In this document: positions 1-9,124 of the stretch, in pieces | Layout: each line of letters opens with the position of its first letter | Numbering within the stretch: position 1 is the stretch's first letter | DNA from: a bacterium | Lineage (GTDB): Bacteria; Myxococcota_A; Bradymonadia; UBA7976; UBA1532 | Assembly: GCA_030427205.1 (NCBI GenBank) | Contig: JAUHXC010000001.1 | Span: 1,054,001 to 1,118,000, forward strand | Reading direction: 5' to 3' | Length of the DNA stretch: 64,000 nucleotides | Made by a program: the position numbers and the translations under genes | Notes under the pieces: generated by a model | Databases searched by the model: none | Told to the model about the DNA's origin: nothing | The model's input: the letters and a program-made list of their open reading frames with translations, nothing else

Positions 1-122
1 ATGATCGTGCCGCCGATGAAGCAGTGGGTGATGATCCACGGGTTGTCGACCCCCGAGTCCTCGGTCTGCACGTGGTAGACCTTGCCGTTGTACTCGTGGT
101 TCGTATTGAGGCCGAGGATCAT
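1..122 (-). CDS. Conserved hypothetical protein, 5' part only (cut by window edge)
   Basis: Only the first 40 residues are in the window, beginning MILGLNTNHEYNGKVYHVQT and containing EDSGVDNPWIITH. This start pattern (N-T-N plus GKVYHVQTEDSG) resembles a short conserved protein of unknown function that I recall from deltaproteobacteria and relatives. The ATG overlaps the TGA of murI as ATGA, so the two genes are probably translationally coupled. No function can be given. Confidence 0.6.
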   Translation of the reverse strand, partial: MILGLNTNHEYNGKVYHVQTEDSGVDNPWIITHCFIGGTI

Positions 123-955
123 GAGCCCTCCCGCAGGTCCACATGGGTCATCGGGGGCAGGCGCTCGCCGCCCCAGAACCGTTGCGCCACCGCCGAGGCC
201 CGCCGGGGATGATCGGTGAGGAACATCCGCGGCGCAGCGCGCGCGCCCGCCCGGCGCAGGCCGTGGCGGTCGAGCACCCGGGCGACGTCGTCGGCGGTGG
301 CCCGGGCCGAGTCGACCAGCGCCACGTGCGGCCCGATCAGATCGTCCACCGCCGCCCGGATCGCCCCGCGCAACAGCGGATAGTGGGTACAGCCCAGGAT
401 GATCGTGTCAACCCCCGTGTCCACCAGCGGCGCGAGGTACTCCCGGGCGACCATGTGGGTCACCGGGTGGTCGAACCAGCCCTCCTCGGCGAGCGGCACC
501 AGCAGCGGACACGCGATCTGGTGCACCGCCCGCCCCGGCGCGCGGCGCTCGATGGCGCGGCGATAGGCGTTCGAGGCCACGGTCACCGGCGTCGCCAGCA
601 CCGCGACGGCGCCGCCCTTCGAAGCGTCGAGCGCCGCCCGCGCCCCGGGGCCGATCACCCCGACCACCGGCACCGTCTCCCCCTCGGCGAGCTCGCCGAT
701 GGCGTGGGCCGAGACAGTATTGCAGGCGACGACGATCAGCTTGACCCCCTGCTTGCGCAGGAAGTCGGCGATCGAGACCGCGTAGCGCACCACGGTGGCG
801 GGGGAGCGGGTGCCGTAGGGCACCCGGGCGGTATCGCCGAAGTAGATCAGCCGCTCGTCGGGCAGGTGGGCGTCGATGGCGGCGGCGACGGTCAGCCCGC
901 CGAGGCCGGAGTCGAACACCCCGATGGGGGCATCGGGGTCGAGGGTGTGCGGCAC
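119..955 (-). CDS. murI: Glutamate racemase
   Basis: Makes D-glutamate for peptidoglycan in the cytoplasm by interconverting L- and D-glutamate. The protein is 278 aa from a GTG start, the usual size for the family. It shows the N-terminal GVFDSGLGGLTV motif, the first catalytic cysteine in VACNT (about Cys78) and the second in ILGCTHYP (about Cys189). I chose the GTG at 955 because an AGGCGAGG-like ribosome site precedes it and the upstream lipoprotein gene ends 22 bp earlier. A longer in-frame version would run into that gene. The stop overlaps the next start. Confidence 0.93.
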   Translation of the reverse strand: MPHTLDPDAPIGVFDSGLGGLTVAAAIDAHLPDERLIYFGDTARVPYGTRSPATVVRYAVSIADFLRKQGVKLIVVACNTVSAHAIGELAEGETVPVVGVIGPGARAALDASKGGAVAVLATPVTVASNAYRRAIERRAPGRAVHQIACPLLVPLAEEGWFDHPVTHMVAREYLAPLVDTGVDTIILGCTHYPLLRGAIRAAVDDLIGPHVALVDSARATADDVARVLDRHGLRRAGARAAPRMFLTDHPRRASAVAQRFWGGERLPPMTHVDLREGS

Positions 956-977
956 GAACGCCTCGCCTGAGGTGGAT

Positions 978-3110
978 TCAGCGGCACACCGTGAAGCCGA
1001 AGCTCTCCACGTTGTTGTCGCCGCCGACCTCACGATAGCTCACCGACACCTCGATTGTGGAGACCACCGGGAAGTCGGGCGCGCCGGCGGTATCGAAGAC
1101 CGCGTAGGTATGGCGCGCGGCGAGCGGGTACTCCACCCGGCCGTCGCCGACGAAGTACATCGGCTCCTCGGTGAGCGGGTGCGGCTGCACGATGGGGTCG
1201 CCCTCTTCGTCGACCCGCACGAAGCAGCGGTTGATGTAGTCGAAGCCGTCGCGGTCGGTCTCCAGCGCGCCGTCGGTGCTGATCGAGGTGGTGCCCTCTT
1301 CGTAGCCGTCGAGGCAGTTGCCGTTGCGGTCGGCGAAGCGGGTCTCGAGCACCACCGAGCCGAACGCGTCGAGGTAGAAGTCCGACGGCGGGCAGTCGGC
1401 GTTGAAGTTCGGCCGGCGGGCGCAGCCCAGCTCTTCGAGGCAGTAGCTGTAGATCGGGCGGATCTCGGGGTCGAGCGGGTCGACGTGCAGGTTGCCGACC
1501 CACAGCACCAGGGTGCTGTCCCAGATCTCGGTGTCGCCGTCCCAGGTGCCGTTGGGCGGGCTCCAGACCCCGTCGCGGTCGGTATCGCGGAAGTCCTCGA
1601 TGATGCGGGCGATCTCGTCGTTGTCGTAGCGGCCGTTGTCGTTGACGTCGACGAACGGCTCGCCCAGATCCTGCTCGGGGGTCACGAAGTCGATCCCGTC
1701 GGTGTAGATCTTGTTGCCGTCGACGTCGGTGAACGCCTCTTCGCCGCGGGTGACCGCCACCAGCCGCACCAGCCCGTCCCGCGGGTTGAAGATGCCGTCG
1801 TGGCCGTTGGCGATCTCGTAGGGCAGGGGGGAGGTGTCGTAGGGCGCCCGCGGGCCGATGCGGTGGGCCGTGCGGGCCACGCCGAACTCGTCGCCCACCG
1901 ACTCCTGGGTCACGCTGCCCGCCTCGGTGAGGAAGAACGCGCGGGTCGAGATGTCGGCCTGGCCGCCGATGCGGTCGGCGAGCTGCACGGTGCACTCGGT
2001 GCCGTCGTCCTCCGAGGCGCCGAAGCGCCAGTTCCCGGCGTCCTGCCGGGTCACGAAGGCGGGGATGATCAGGTCGTCGCAGTGGAACTGCATGCGGTCG
2101 GCGGCGGGCACCCCACCGCGGATCACGACCACGCCCGAGCGGTCGAAGAGCGGCTCGTCGTCGGGCTCCTCACCGGCGGTCGTCGCCGTCACGGTGACCA
2201 CCCCCGGGGTGCCGCCGGCGAGCAGCCGCACCTGGGCGAAGCCCAGATCGTCGGTCTGGGCCTGCCGGGGCACGATCTCGACGTTGGGCGGCGCCGAGTT
2301 GGGCAGGGCGAAGTTCACCGTGCGCCGGGCCACCGGCTCGTCGAGCCGGGTCACTCGGAAGCGCAGCACCACCGAGTCGGGCCGGCCGAGGCCCGAGCCG
2401 CGGATGCCGATGACCAGGTCGGACTCGTCCTCCGGCGGCACGAACGCGATCGTCAGCTCGCCGGGCAGGTCGACCACGGCGTCCATGCCGCCGTCGCCGA
2501 CGCCCATGTCGCCGCCCATGCCGCCGTCGTCGTCGGGCAGGGCCATGTCGGGCACCTCACCCAGCTCGCAGGTGCGCTGGTAGACCGCCGGCTCCTGGCA
2601 GCGCACCGGCAGGATCCGGGTGGTCAGCGTGCGCGCGTCGCCGCCCGCCGCCGGCTGATAGTCCTCGACGGTGGCCTCGATGAGCACCGTGCCCGGGATC
2701 TGGCAGTAGAAGCTCTCCTGGGCCGTGCGGCCCACGAACTCCACCGGATCGCTGGCCACCGGCTGGCCCGGGATCTCCTGACCCCGGGTGGTCACGAAGC
2801 CGCCGAAGCCCGCGCGCAGGCGGTCTTCTTCGGTCTCGGGCTCGACCACGCGAAAAGAGACCCGGGTGCCCGCGCTCATGTCCCCCGATGCGTTGCCGGC
2901 GTCGATGCCGGTCACCGTCAAGCGGGCCACCCCCGCCAGCTCGCCGTCGACGATCCGGTCGGCCGCGGTGGTCGGCACGATGTTCTGCCCCTCGCAGGGC
3001 CCGGTCGCGACCAGCGTCAGGCTGGGCGCCGGCGGATCGAACGTCTGTGTCTCGCCGGTGCAGCCCGCCACGCCCAACGCGGCGAGGAAGCAGAGTGTAG
3101 TCCTACGCAT
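978..3110 (-). CDS. Large surface lipoprotein with Ca-loop-like repeats
   Basis: A 710-aa protein of unknown role. It starts MRRTTLCFLAALGVAGC, a clear lipobox with Cys17 as the likely lipidated residue. A Gly/Asp/Met-rich low-complexity linker lies near residues 190-220, followed by Ig-like beta-rich sequence. The C-terminal half has several Asp-rich loops (DVDGNKIYTDG, DVNDNGRYDNDE, DTDRDGVW) that resemble calcium-binding dockerin or EF-hand loops. It precedes murI by 22 bp, but nothing links the two functionally. I took the internal Met that starts the signal peptide rather than an upstream Met. Confidence 0.8.
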   Translation of the reverse strand: MRRTTLCFLAALGVAGCTGETQTFDPPAPSLTLVATGPCEGQNIVPTTAADRIVDGELAGVARLTVTGIDAGNASGDMSAGTRVSFRVVEPETEEDRLRAGFGGFVTTRGQEIPGQPVASDPVEFVGRTAQESFYCQIPGTVLIEATVEDYQPAAGGDARTLTTRILPVRCQEPAVYQRTCELGEVPDMALPDDDGGMGGDMGVGDGGMDAVVDLPGELTIAFVPPEDESDLVIGIRGSGLGRPDSVVLRFRVTRLDEPVARRTVNFALPNSAPPNVEIVPRQAQTDDLGFAQVRLLAGGTPGVVTVTATTAGEEPDDEPLFDRSGVVVIRGGVPAADRMQFHCDDLIIPAFVTRQDAGNWRFGASEDDGTECTVQLADRIGGQADISTRAFFLTEAGSVTQESVGDEFGVARTAHRIGPRAPYDTSPLPYEIANGHDGIFNPRDGLVRLVAVTRGEEAFTDVDGNKIYTDGIDFVTPEQDLGEPFVDVNDNGRYDNDEIARIIEDFRDTDRDGVWSPPNGTWDGDTEIWDSTLVLWVGNLHVDPLDPEIRPIYSYCLEELGCARRPNFNADCPPSDFYLDAFGSVVLETRFADRNGNCLDGYEEGTTSISTDGALETDRDGFDYINRCFVRVDEEGDPIVQPHPLTEEPMYFVGDGRVEYPLAARHTYAVFDTAGAPDFPVVSTIEVSVSYREVGGDNNVESFGFTVCR

Positions 3111-3248
3111 CGAATAGCCCCCCATCGGTACGGGTCGCCGCCGCGGACCCATCGCAGGCTACCCACGGCCCGAGCAGAGGGTCAACATCGTGCGCGATTC
3201 CGCATGGTTGGGCCGATCTTATCAGGCCGCCCGGGCTCGCCCCGGCGT

Positions 3249-4352
3249 TCAGGCACGCCCGGGCTGCGGCGCGGCGCCGCACAGCTCACCGAGCACCACC
3301 GTGGCATACGCCCCCGACGGCAGGGTGAAACGCACGCACAGCGCGCTCGGATCGGCCGGGTCGCGCGACCACTCGAGGTCGGCGGGCACGACCCGCGCCA
3401 CCCGCCGGGTACCCGGCGCGAAGCGCCCGAGCGCCGAGAGTGCGCAGTCGGTCTGCCACAGCGCCGCCGCTTCGGCCTCGCGCTTCGCCGCCGGGCCCTC
3501 GGCGGGCATCATACGCCCGCCGGGCATCGGCCCGGTGGGGTCGACCTCGCCGGCGGCCACCCGCGGGCCGTCCACCGCCGGCTCGGCGCAGACGAAGACG
3601 CCGCCGGTCTCGCGCTTGCGCAGCACGTCGCCCCCGACGGCGTCGTCGAGCAGGCCGTCGGCCACCCGGGCCCCGAGCCAGCTGTTGAACACCGCCGCCT
3701 GCAAGACGCTCGCGAGGAACTTCGGATCGCGCACCCGCCGCTTGGGCCGGGCGGCGAACGCCAGCGCCTGATGCAGGCTGCGCCCGCGAGACCCGAAGCG
3801 CTGGCCGCCGTAGTAGTTGGGCATGCCCCGCGCGAGGGCCTCGGCCAGCGGCGGCAGGCGTACCTCGGCGTCGTCGGCGACGCCCACCAGCCGAATGGTG
3901 AACCGGTTGCCCGCCAGGTGACCCAGCCGCAGCTTGCGCCCGTGGCGGGCGTATTCGAGCACCTCGACCCCGTCGATCGGCGCGATCTCCGGCGCTTCGG
4001 CGCCGTGCACCGCCGGCAGGCTGAACCACTGGGTGGTGACCGCGTGGGTATCCTTGCGTCCGGCGAAGCCGATCGCCCGCGCGTCGACGCCCGCCGCCCG
4101 AGCGAGGGCCTGACGCACCGCGGGGGTCGACAGGCGGGTCTTGCGCACCCGCACGAACCAGTGGTCGCCTTCGCCATCGGGCGCGTAGTTGGGCACTTCG
4201 TCGACCACGAAGTCGGCCGGATCGGGCCCCACGGCGCCGCCGATGCCCACCAGGGCGGCGGTGCGGCGGGGGTGGCCAGCGGTACCGGGCAAGGGCGGAT
4301 CGGGCCGCGGCGGGCCCTCTGGGCGGCCCTGGGGGCCTTCGGCGGGTCTCAT
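3249..4352 (-). CDS. truD: tRNA pseudouridine(13) synthase TruD
   Basis: Isomerises U13 of tRNA. The 367-aa protein carries the family signature FAGRKDTHAVTTQW, with catalytic Asp at about residue 101, and the NYYGGQRFG motif at about 179-187. PADFVVDE near residue 45 matches the N-terminal strand of TruD. The start is uncertain: the ATG used has no good ribosome site, and 30 Pro/Gly-rich residues precede recognisable TruD sequence. The gene begins 16 bp after the Fe-S oxidoreductase stop, so they may be co-transcribed. Confidence 0.92.
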   Translation of the reverse strand: MRPAEGPQGRPEGPPRPDPPLPGTAGHPRRTAALVGIGGAVGPDPADFVVDEVPNYAPDGEGDHWFVRVRKTRLSTPAVRQALARAAGVDARAIGFAGRKDTHAVTTQWFSLPAVHGAEAPEIAPIDGVEVLEYARHGRKLRLGHLAGNRFTIRLVGVADDAEVRLPPLAEALARGMPNYYGGQRFGSRGRSLHQALAFAARPKRRVRDPKFLASVLQAAVFNSWLGARVADGLLDDAVGGDVLRKRETGGVFVCAEPAVDGPRVAAGEVDPTGPMPGGRMMPAEGPAAKREAEAAALWQTDCALSALGRFAPGTRRVARVVPADLEWSRDPADPSALCVRFTLPSGAYATVVLGELCGAAPQPGRA

Positions 4353-4368
4353 CGAGGGGCCGGGCGGC

Positions 4369-6450
4369 TCAGGTCACGGCCCGATCGAGCAGCTCGGCGA
4401 GGTCGAGCACCTCGACGTCTTCCTCGCGGTTGCGGGCCTTGACCCCGTCGCCGATCATCGTCGCGCAGAAGTTGCAGCCGACGGCGATGACCTTGGGCTC
4501 GGTGGCGAGCAGCTCGTCGGCGCGCACGTAGTTCATGCGCTCGCCGATGTCCATCTCCATCCACATCTGGCCGCCGCCGGCCCCGCAGCACAGGCCGGTG
4601 CGCCTGGTGCGCTCGGGCTCGACGCGCTGCACGCCGGGCAGCGCGTCGATGATGTCCCGCTGGGGGTCGTAGATGTCGTTGTAGCGCCCGAGATAGCACG
4701 AGTCGTGATAGACCACCCGGCCCGCCGCCTCGCCCTGGGGCTTGAGCGTGCCGTCGGCCACCAGCTTGCTGAGCAGCTCGCTGTGGTGGATGACCTCGTA
4801 CTCGCCGCCGAACTGCCGGTACTCGTTCTTGAGCGTGTTGTAGCAGTGGGGGCAGTGGGTCACGATCTTCTTCACCCCGGCCTCGTCGAGGGTCGAGATG
4901 TTGTTCTTGGCCATCTCGCGGAAGAGGTTCTCGTCGCCGAGGCGCCGCGCCGAGTCGCCGGTGCACGCCTCGCGCTTGCCGAGGATCGCGAAGTCGAGCC
5001 CCGCCTTGTTCATCAGCCGGCTGACCGACTTCGAGACCCGCTGGCCCTGGTCGTCGTAGGCCCCCGCGCAGCCGACCCAGTAGAGGTACTCGCTCGGGTT
5101 CTCATCGTCCCAATCACGGACGACGTCGTCCATCTCCTCGGCCCACTTGCCGCGGTCGCGGCGGGGCAGGCCCCAGGGGTTGGCCTTCTTGCTGCGCTGC
5201 ATGCCCTTGAGCGCCTTCGACGAGCCGTAGCCCGGGTCGCCGTTCATCGTCAGGTAGCGCCGCATGTCGATGATGTCGGGGATGTGCTCGTTGCCCACCG
5301 GGCAGACTTCCATGCACGCCCGGCAGGTGGTGCACGACCACAAGACGTCGGTGTCGATGACGCCGCCGGCGAGGATGTTCTCCGGCGCGAGCAGGTCGGC
5401 CTTCTCGCCGTGCTGCGCGGCGCGGTAGCGGTCCTCGGCGTGGTGCTTGAGGTCGACGATGATGTGCATCGGCCGCAGCGGCTTGCCCGAGATCGAGGCC
5501 GGGCAGTTGTCGGTGCAGCGCCCGCACTCGGTGCACGCCAGCCCGTCGAAGATCTGCTTCCAGCTGAGGTCTTCGAGGTTGCGCGCGCCGAAGTAGAGGT
5601 CTTCGGGGGCCCAGTCGGGGTCCTGCTCCATGCGCTGCTCGACGAGGTCGAGCTCGTCCATCCTGCGCAGCGCGCCCTTGGGCTCGACGCTGGCGAAGAT
5701 CCAGTTGGGCGGCGCGGCGAAGACGTGGCTGTGCTTGCTGAACGGCACGTAGTTGCTGAACGCCAGCAGCGTGGCCAGGTGCCCCCACCACGCGATGCGA
5801 TAGCCGGTGGTCAAGGTCTCGGGGTCGCTGCCGCTGACCACCGCGGTGGTGATGCCCGAGAACCAGATCGCGGGCACCACCTCGCCGGTGATCGCCATGT
5901 GGAAGCCGGTCTGCAGGGCCTCGAAGAACATCAGCCCGAAGATGAAGAGCAGCGTATAGAGCGCATCGCGGGTCAGCGGCAGCCGCTTGGGCTTGATGAT
6001 CGTGCGGTTGACCAGCGCCATGCCCAGGCCGACGATGCACAGGAAGCGGAAGGTGTCCGCCAGGCCCTGATAGACCGCGCCGTCGCTGAACGGCAGGTGG
6101 AACGCGGGCCCGGGCGGGCGGCGCAGGATGATGTCGAGCGCCTTGAAGTGGGCGTCGACGATGAAGTTGATGGTGTCGACCGACAGCACCACGAAGGCGC
6201 CGAAGATGAAGATGTGCAGGATGCCCGAGTAGCGATAGCCGTGGGACGGCAGCCGCTTCTGGCCCATCACGTAGACCAGGAAGTTCTTGATGCGGCTGGG
6301 CATGTCGTAGAAGCGATCGTCGTCCCGCTTCGCCTGGGTCACCTGGCGGAAGCGCAGGTTGATGGCGAAGATGAAGGCGATCGCGGCGGCGGTCATCAGC
6401 ACGCCGAAGCCGATGAGACCCGCGAAGGAGCTGACCGGATGGTGATTCAT
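4369..6450 (-). CDS. Membrane-bound Fe-S oxidoreductase with CCG domains (EMO/HdrD-like)
   Basis: A 693-aa membrane protein. The N-terminal 240 residues hold several hydrophobic segments of cytochrome b/NarI-like character. A ferredoxin-type part follows, with CTECGRCTDNCP (residues 306-316) and CTTCRACMEVCP (373-383). The last third has cysteine-rich CCG-type motifs (VGCAGAYDD, HDSCYLGRY, CCGAGGGQMW). This architecture is found in heterodisulfide reductase-related proteins and in membrane oxidoreductases that pass electrons from electron-transfer flavoprotein to menaquinone. The exact partner is inference, as no etf genes are visible here. The ATG at 6450 has a GTGGAGA ribosome site. Confidence 0.85.
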   Translation of the reverse strand: MNHHPVSSFAGLIGFGVLMTAAAIAFIFAINLRFRQVTQAKRDDDRFYDMPSRIKNFLVYVMGQKRLPSHGYRYSGILHIFIFGAFVVLSVDTINFIVDAHFKALDIILRRPPGPAFHLPFSDGAVYQGLADTFRFLCIVGLGMALVNRTIIKPKRLPLTRDALYTLLFIFGLMFFEALQTGFHMAITGEVVPAIWFSGITTAVVSGSDPETLTTGYRIAWWGHLATLLAFSNYVPFSKHSHVFAAPPNWIFASVEPKGALRRMDELDLVEQRMEQDPDWAPEDLYFGARNLEDLSWKQIFDGLACTECGRCTDNCPASISGKPLRPMHIIVDLKHHAEDRYRAAQHGEKADLLAPENILAGGVIDTDVLWSCTTCRACMEVCPVGNEHIPDIIDMRRYLTMNGDPGYGSSKALKGMQRSKKANPWGLPRRDRGKWAEEMDDVVRDWDDENPSEYLYWVGCAGAYDDQGQRVSKSVSRLMNKAGLDFAILGKREACTGDSARRLGDENLFREMAKNNISTLDEAGVKKIVTHCPHCYNTLKNEYRQFGGEYEVIHHSELLSKLVADGTLKPQGEAAGRVVYHDSCYLGRYNDIYDPQRDIIDALPGVQRVEPERTRRTGLCCGAGGGQMWMEMDIGERMNYVRADELLATEPKVIAVGCNFCATMIGDGVKARNREEDVEVLDLAELLDRAVT

Positions 6451-6593
6451 CGAGCGGTCTCCACTGACGGTGGACGGGTGAGCCAGAGCCTCCCAGAAGG
6501 GCATCTGCGTATCACGCGGCCGCTGCCGGTGTCGAGAGCGCGACAGGGGCACGGCCGGCGAACGGCGCGCCGGTCTCGGGCGGCGGGGGGCCG

Positions 6594-7670
6594 ATGAACG
6601 CCCGTTTGTGGTGGGCCCTGGCCGCGGTCTGGTTCGCCGGCGTCGCGGTGCTCGGGGCCTGGATCTTCGCCGATCGGGCCGACGCGCAGCGCCGAGAGGC
6701 CCGCCAGGCGGCGTGGTTGTCGAGGGTGCAGGCGGTGCAGGCCATCGGTCCGGCCGTGCCAGGAACACCAGCTGCGAAATCGCCGGCTCCAGCGGAGGGG
6801 AAGCCCATGCAGGCTCGAGAGTCGACCCGAACCACCGTCGAGCCCGACCGCTTGATGGCCCACGTGCGCGCGCTGGCTTTCGAGCGCTTCACGCCCGAGG
6901 CCCGTCAGAAGGCCCGCGGGGTGATCGCCCACGCGCTGACCGAGATGGGCTACACCCCCGACCTGCACGGCTACAAGACCGGCATGAACATCATCGCCGA
7001 GCGCCCGGGGCGCGACCCGCAGGCCAAAGCGGTGCTGGTGGCGGCCCACTTCGACACCGTGCGCGGCAGCCCGGGCGCCGACGACAACGCCTCGGCGGTC
7101 GCGGCGGCGTTGGAGGTCGCCCGGCAGCTGAAGGATCGCCCGACCCGCCGCCCGCTGCGCATCGTCTTCTTCGACGAAGAAGAGGTCGGCATCGTCGGCA
7201 GCGCGGCCTACGCCCAGAGCCCCACCCGGCGCGCCGGGATCGCGGCGGTGGTGGTGCTGGAGATGGTCGGCTTCACCTGCAAGACCAAGGGCTGTCAGAC
7301 ATTTCCGCCGGGGCTGCCGCCGGGCCTCGCCCCCGATACGGGGGACTTCATCGCGGTGATCGGCGACCTGGAGCACGTCGATCTGCTCGAAGCCTTCCGC
7401 CGGGCGAGCGGACCCGACCGCCCCCCGGTCTTCGCGTTGCCGGTGCCCGACAAGGGCGACCCGCTGCCCGATACCCGGCGCAGCGACCACGCGCCGTTCT
7501 GGGACGCGGGCATCGGCGCGGTGATGGTCACCGACACCGCCAACCTGCGAAACCCGCACTACCATCGGGCGAGCGATACGCCCGAGACGCTCGACCCGCA
7601 GTTCATGGCGGGGGTGACGGCGATGACGATCGACGCGGTGGCCGACTTGCTGGATCGGCAGGGGCCCTGA
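6594..7670 (+). CDS. M28-family zinc aminopeptidase, membrane anchored
   Basis: A 358-aa predicted metallopeptidase. Residues 6-27 form an uncleaved transmembrane or signal segment, and a Pro/Ala linker follows. The catalytic part shows AAHFDTVRGSPGADDNASA (zinc ligands about His152 and Asp163), VFFDEEEVG (catalytic Glu and zinc Glu near 195-196) and a C-terminal HYHRASDTPETLD histidine, the order typical of M28 peptidases. It would act outside the cytoplasmic membrane. It is transcribed divergently from the Fe-S oxidoreductase, with 143 bp between the starts. Confidence 0.88.
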   Translation: MNARLWWALAAVWFAGVAVLGAWIFADRADAQRREARQAAWLSRVQAVQAIGPAVPGTPAAKSPAPAEGKPMQARESTRTTVEPDRLMAHVRALAFERFTPEARQKARGVIAHALTEMGYTPDLHGYKTGMNIIAERPGRDPQAKAVLVAAHFDTVRGSPGADDNASAVAAALEVARQLKDRPTRRPLRIVFFDEEEVGIVGSAAYAQSPTRRAGIAAVVVLEMVGFTCKTKGCQTFPPGLPPGLAPDTGDFIAVIGDLEHVDLLEAFRRASGPDRPPVFALPVPDKGDPLPDTRRSDHAPFWDAGIGAVMVTDTANLRNPHYHRASDTPETLDPQFMAGVTAMTIDAVADLLDRQGP

Positions 7671-8126
7671 CGGGGGTCGTGGGTGGGGGTTGTGGGTAGA
7701 GCGACGGCGTCACGCCTGCCGAATCGCGCCCTTCGCTTGGCGCTGCGCGCCGCGCAACGGACCTACGCCCCGTCGGGTCGAGGGCTTGGTCCCCGGCTTC
7801 GGTATCCAAAGCCACGACGTTGGCCTCACCGCCGCGACGTCAGGCGATCACATCCGTTTCAGCAGGGCCTGCAGGAGGTCGCCGGGGCGCGCTCCGGCAG
7901 TCGCTCCGCGGGATCTGTTGAGAGAAGATCTGTTCGCTTGAACTTGGGAAGCGGGACACACGGCGGACAGCGCCCCACCGACCTCCTGCAGACCCTGTCG
8001 GAGCACGGGAGGTCGGTTGGGATTGATGCGGGAGGTCGACGGCTTGTGATCGAGATATCGAAGCTGGGAGGTGGGGCGCTGGCCGACGGGTGGACCGCCG
8101 GGGCGTTGTAGGGGTCGTCGAGGGGC
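7671..8126. other. Convergent intergenic region, no credible gene
   Basis: About 450 bp between two converging genes. Short open frames exist on both strands, but they lack ribosome sites and recognisable protein sequence. Its main structure is the long inverted repeat listed separately. Confidence 0.6.
7861..8000. repeat. Imperfect ~29-bp inverted repeat with ~80-bp loop
   Basis: The left arm (7861-7889, core CTGCAGGAGGTCG) is matched in reverse complement by the right arm (7971-8000, core CGACCTCCTGCAG). By eye about 26 of 29 positions pair. It lies between two convergent genes and could form a long hairpin in either transcript. There is no T-tract, so I do not call it a terminator. Confidence 0.75.
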
Positions 8127-9074
8127 TTATTCGCCTTCGCCCTCGCCCTCGCCTTCGCCCTCGCCCTCGCCTTCACCCTCGGCGCCAGCGGCTTCGATGT
8201 TGCTCTCGGTCAGCGTGTAGATGACGTTGTTGGTATCGCGGTACTGCCACTGCACCACGCCCAGGCCCTGCTGGACCCAGTAGGTGCGGCTGATGGTGTT
8301 GGTGAAGTCGTCGGTGACGTCCACCTTGAACAGCTCGTCGCGGTACATGCCCTCCATGGGCAGGATCTTGGGGGTGGTGTCGGTGATGACCGAGAGGTTG
8401 ACGATGCCCGACAGCTCGCGGGGCTCTTCTTCCCCGCGCACCCGCACGACCTCGGTCAGCCGGGTCATGTCCGACTCGACGCGGGTGCCGATGAGGCCGG
8501 TCTTCCAGGTGTCGAAGAAGAGGGTGTAGGGCGGCTCGTAGATCCGGCTGACGGTGCGTACGAAGCGCTCGTCTTCGATGGTGCGCTCTTCGATCTCGAG
8601 CGACTTGAACTTGACCTCGGGCCCGATGAGCTCGTCGGACGGGGTGATGACGTAGGTCTCCTCGATGACCTGCCGCACCTTCTGCACCTCGTCGTCGACG
8701 AGCAGGTCGATGACCACGACGGTGCGCTTGAGATACTCGTTCTCGGCCCCGTCGACGGGGATCAGGATCTCGCTCTCGCCGCCTTCGGTGACCGGCGGCG
8801 GGTCCTGCCACATGGCGGTCTGCTTGCGATAGCGCCACACGGCGCCCCGCAGCGTCGGATAATAGCTCTGCTCGTCGACCTCGGCCCCTTCGGGCAGGGG
8901 GGCGATCTGGCCCTCGTAGGGCACGGTGGGCAGCGCGGCGTCGGGCTCGAGCGGGTCGTCGCCGTCGCCGCCGCCGCCCGGATCGCAGGCGACGAGGCCC
9001 AGGCAGGCGAACGCCATCAGGCTGCGGACGATCGCGGAGCGGGCCGCGCGACGGTTCTGCGGGAAACGATGCAT
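8127..9074 (-). CDS. Lipoprotein with Gly-Glu repeat tail
   Basis: A 315-aa protein of unknown function. A lipobox (LGLVAC, Cys30) follows a long basic N-region, then a short Gly/Asp linker. The body (about residues 55-295) is a beta-rich soluble domain without recognised motifs. It ends in an EGEGE tail of about 18 residues encoded by a six-base simple repeat. It is probably exported and held on a membrane surface. Confidence 0.78.
   Translation of the reverse strand: MHRFPQNRRAARSAIVRSLMAFACLGLVACDPGGGGDGDDPLEPDAALPTVPYEGQIAPLPEGAEVDEQSYYPTLRGAVWRYRKQTAMWQDPPPVTEGGESEILIPVDGAENEYLKRTVVVIDLLVDDEVQKVRQVIEETYVITPSDELIGPEVKFKSLEIEERTIEDERFVRTVSRIYEPPYTLFFDTWKTGLIGTRVESDMTRLTEVVRVRGEEEPRELSGIVNLSVITDTTPKILPMEGMYRDELFKVDVTDDFTNTISRTYWVQQGLGVVQWQYRDTNNVIYTLTESNIEAAGAEGEGEGEGEGEGEGEGE
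8129..8181. repeat. Hexanucleotide simple repeat encoding a Glu-Gly tail
   Basis: Repeats of the form CTCGCC/TTCGCC on the plus strand encode (Glu-Gly)n on the minus strand. The repeat ends at the stop codon, so copy-number change would change tail length without a frameshift. Confidence 0.7.
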
Positions 9075-9124
9075 GAGGGCGCCTCCGGGGGGTCGAGCGG
9101 GCGCACTCTACTCATCCGCGCCGG

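Noticed and set aside
876..4442. Very long plus-strand open frame (over 1,100 codons)
   Set aside because: It runs antisense to murI, the large lipoprotein and truD. Its translation is Ala/Val/Arg/Gly/His-rich with no family resemblance, as expected of a shadow frame in high G+C DNA. The same applies to other long antisense frames (4189-6597, 18879-21125, 29970-32747, 46023-48596, 50704-54438).
7683..8111. Plus-strand gene after the M28 peptidase
   Set aside because: No ribosome site, arginine-rich random-looking sequence, and the stretch is occupied by the long inverted repeat.
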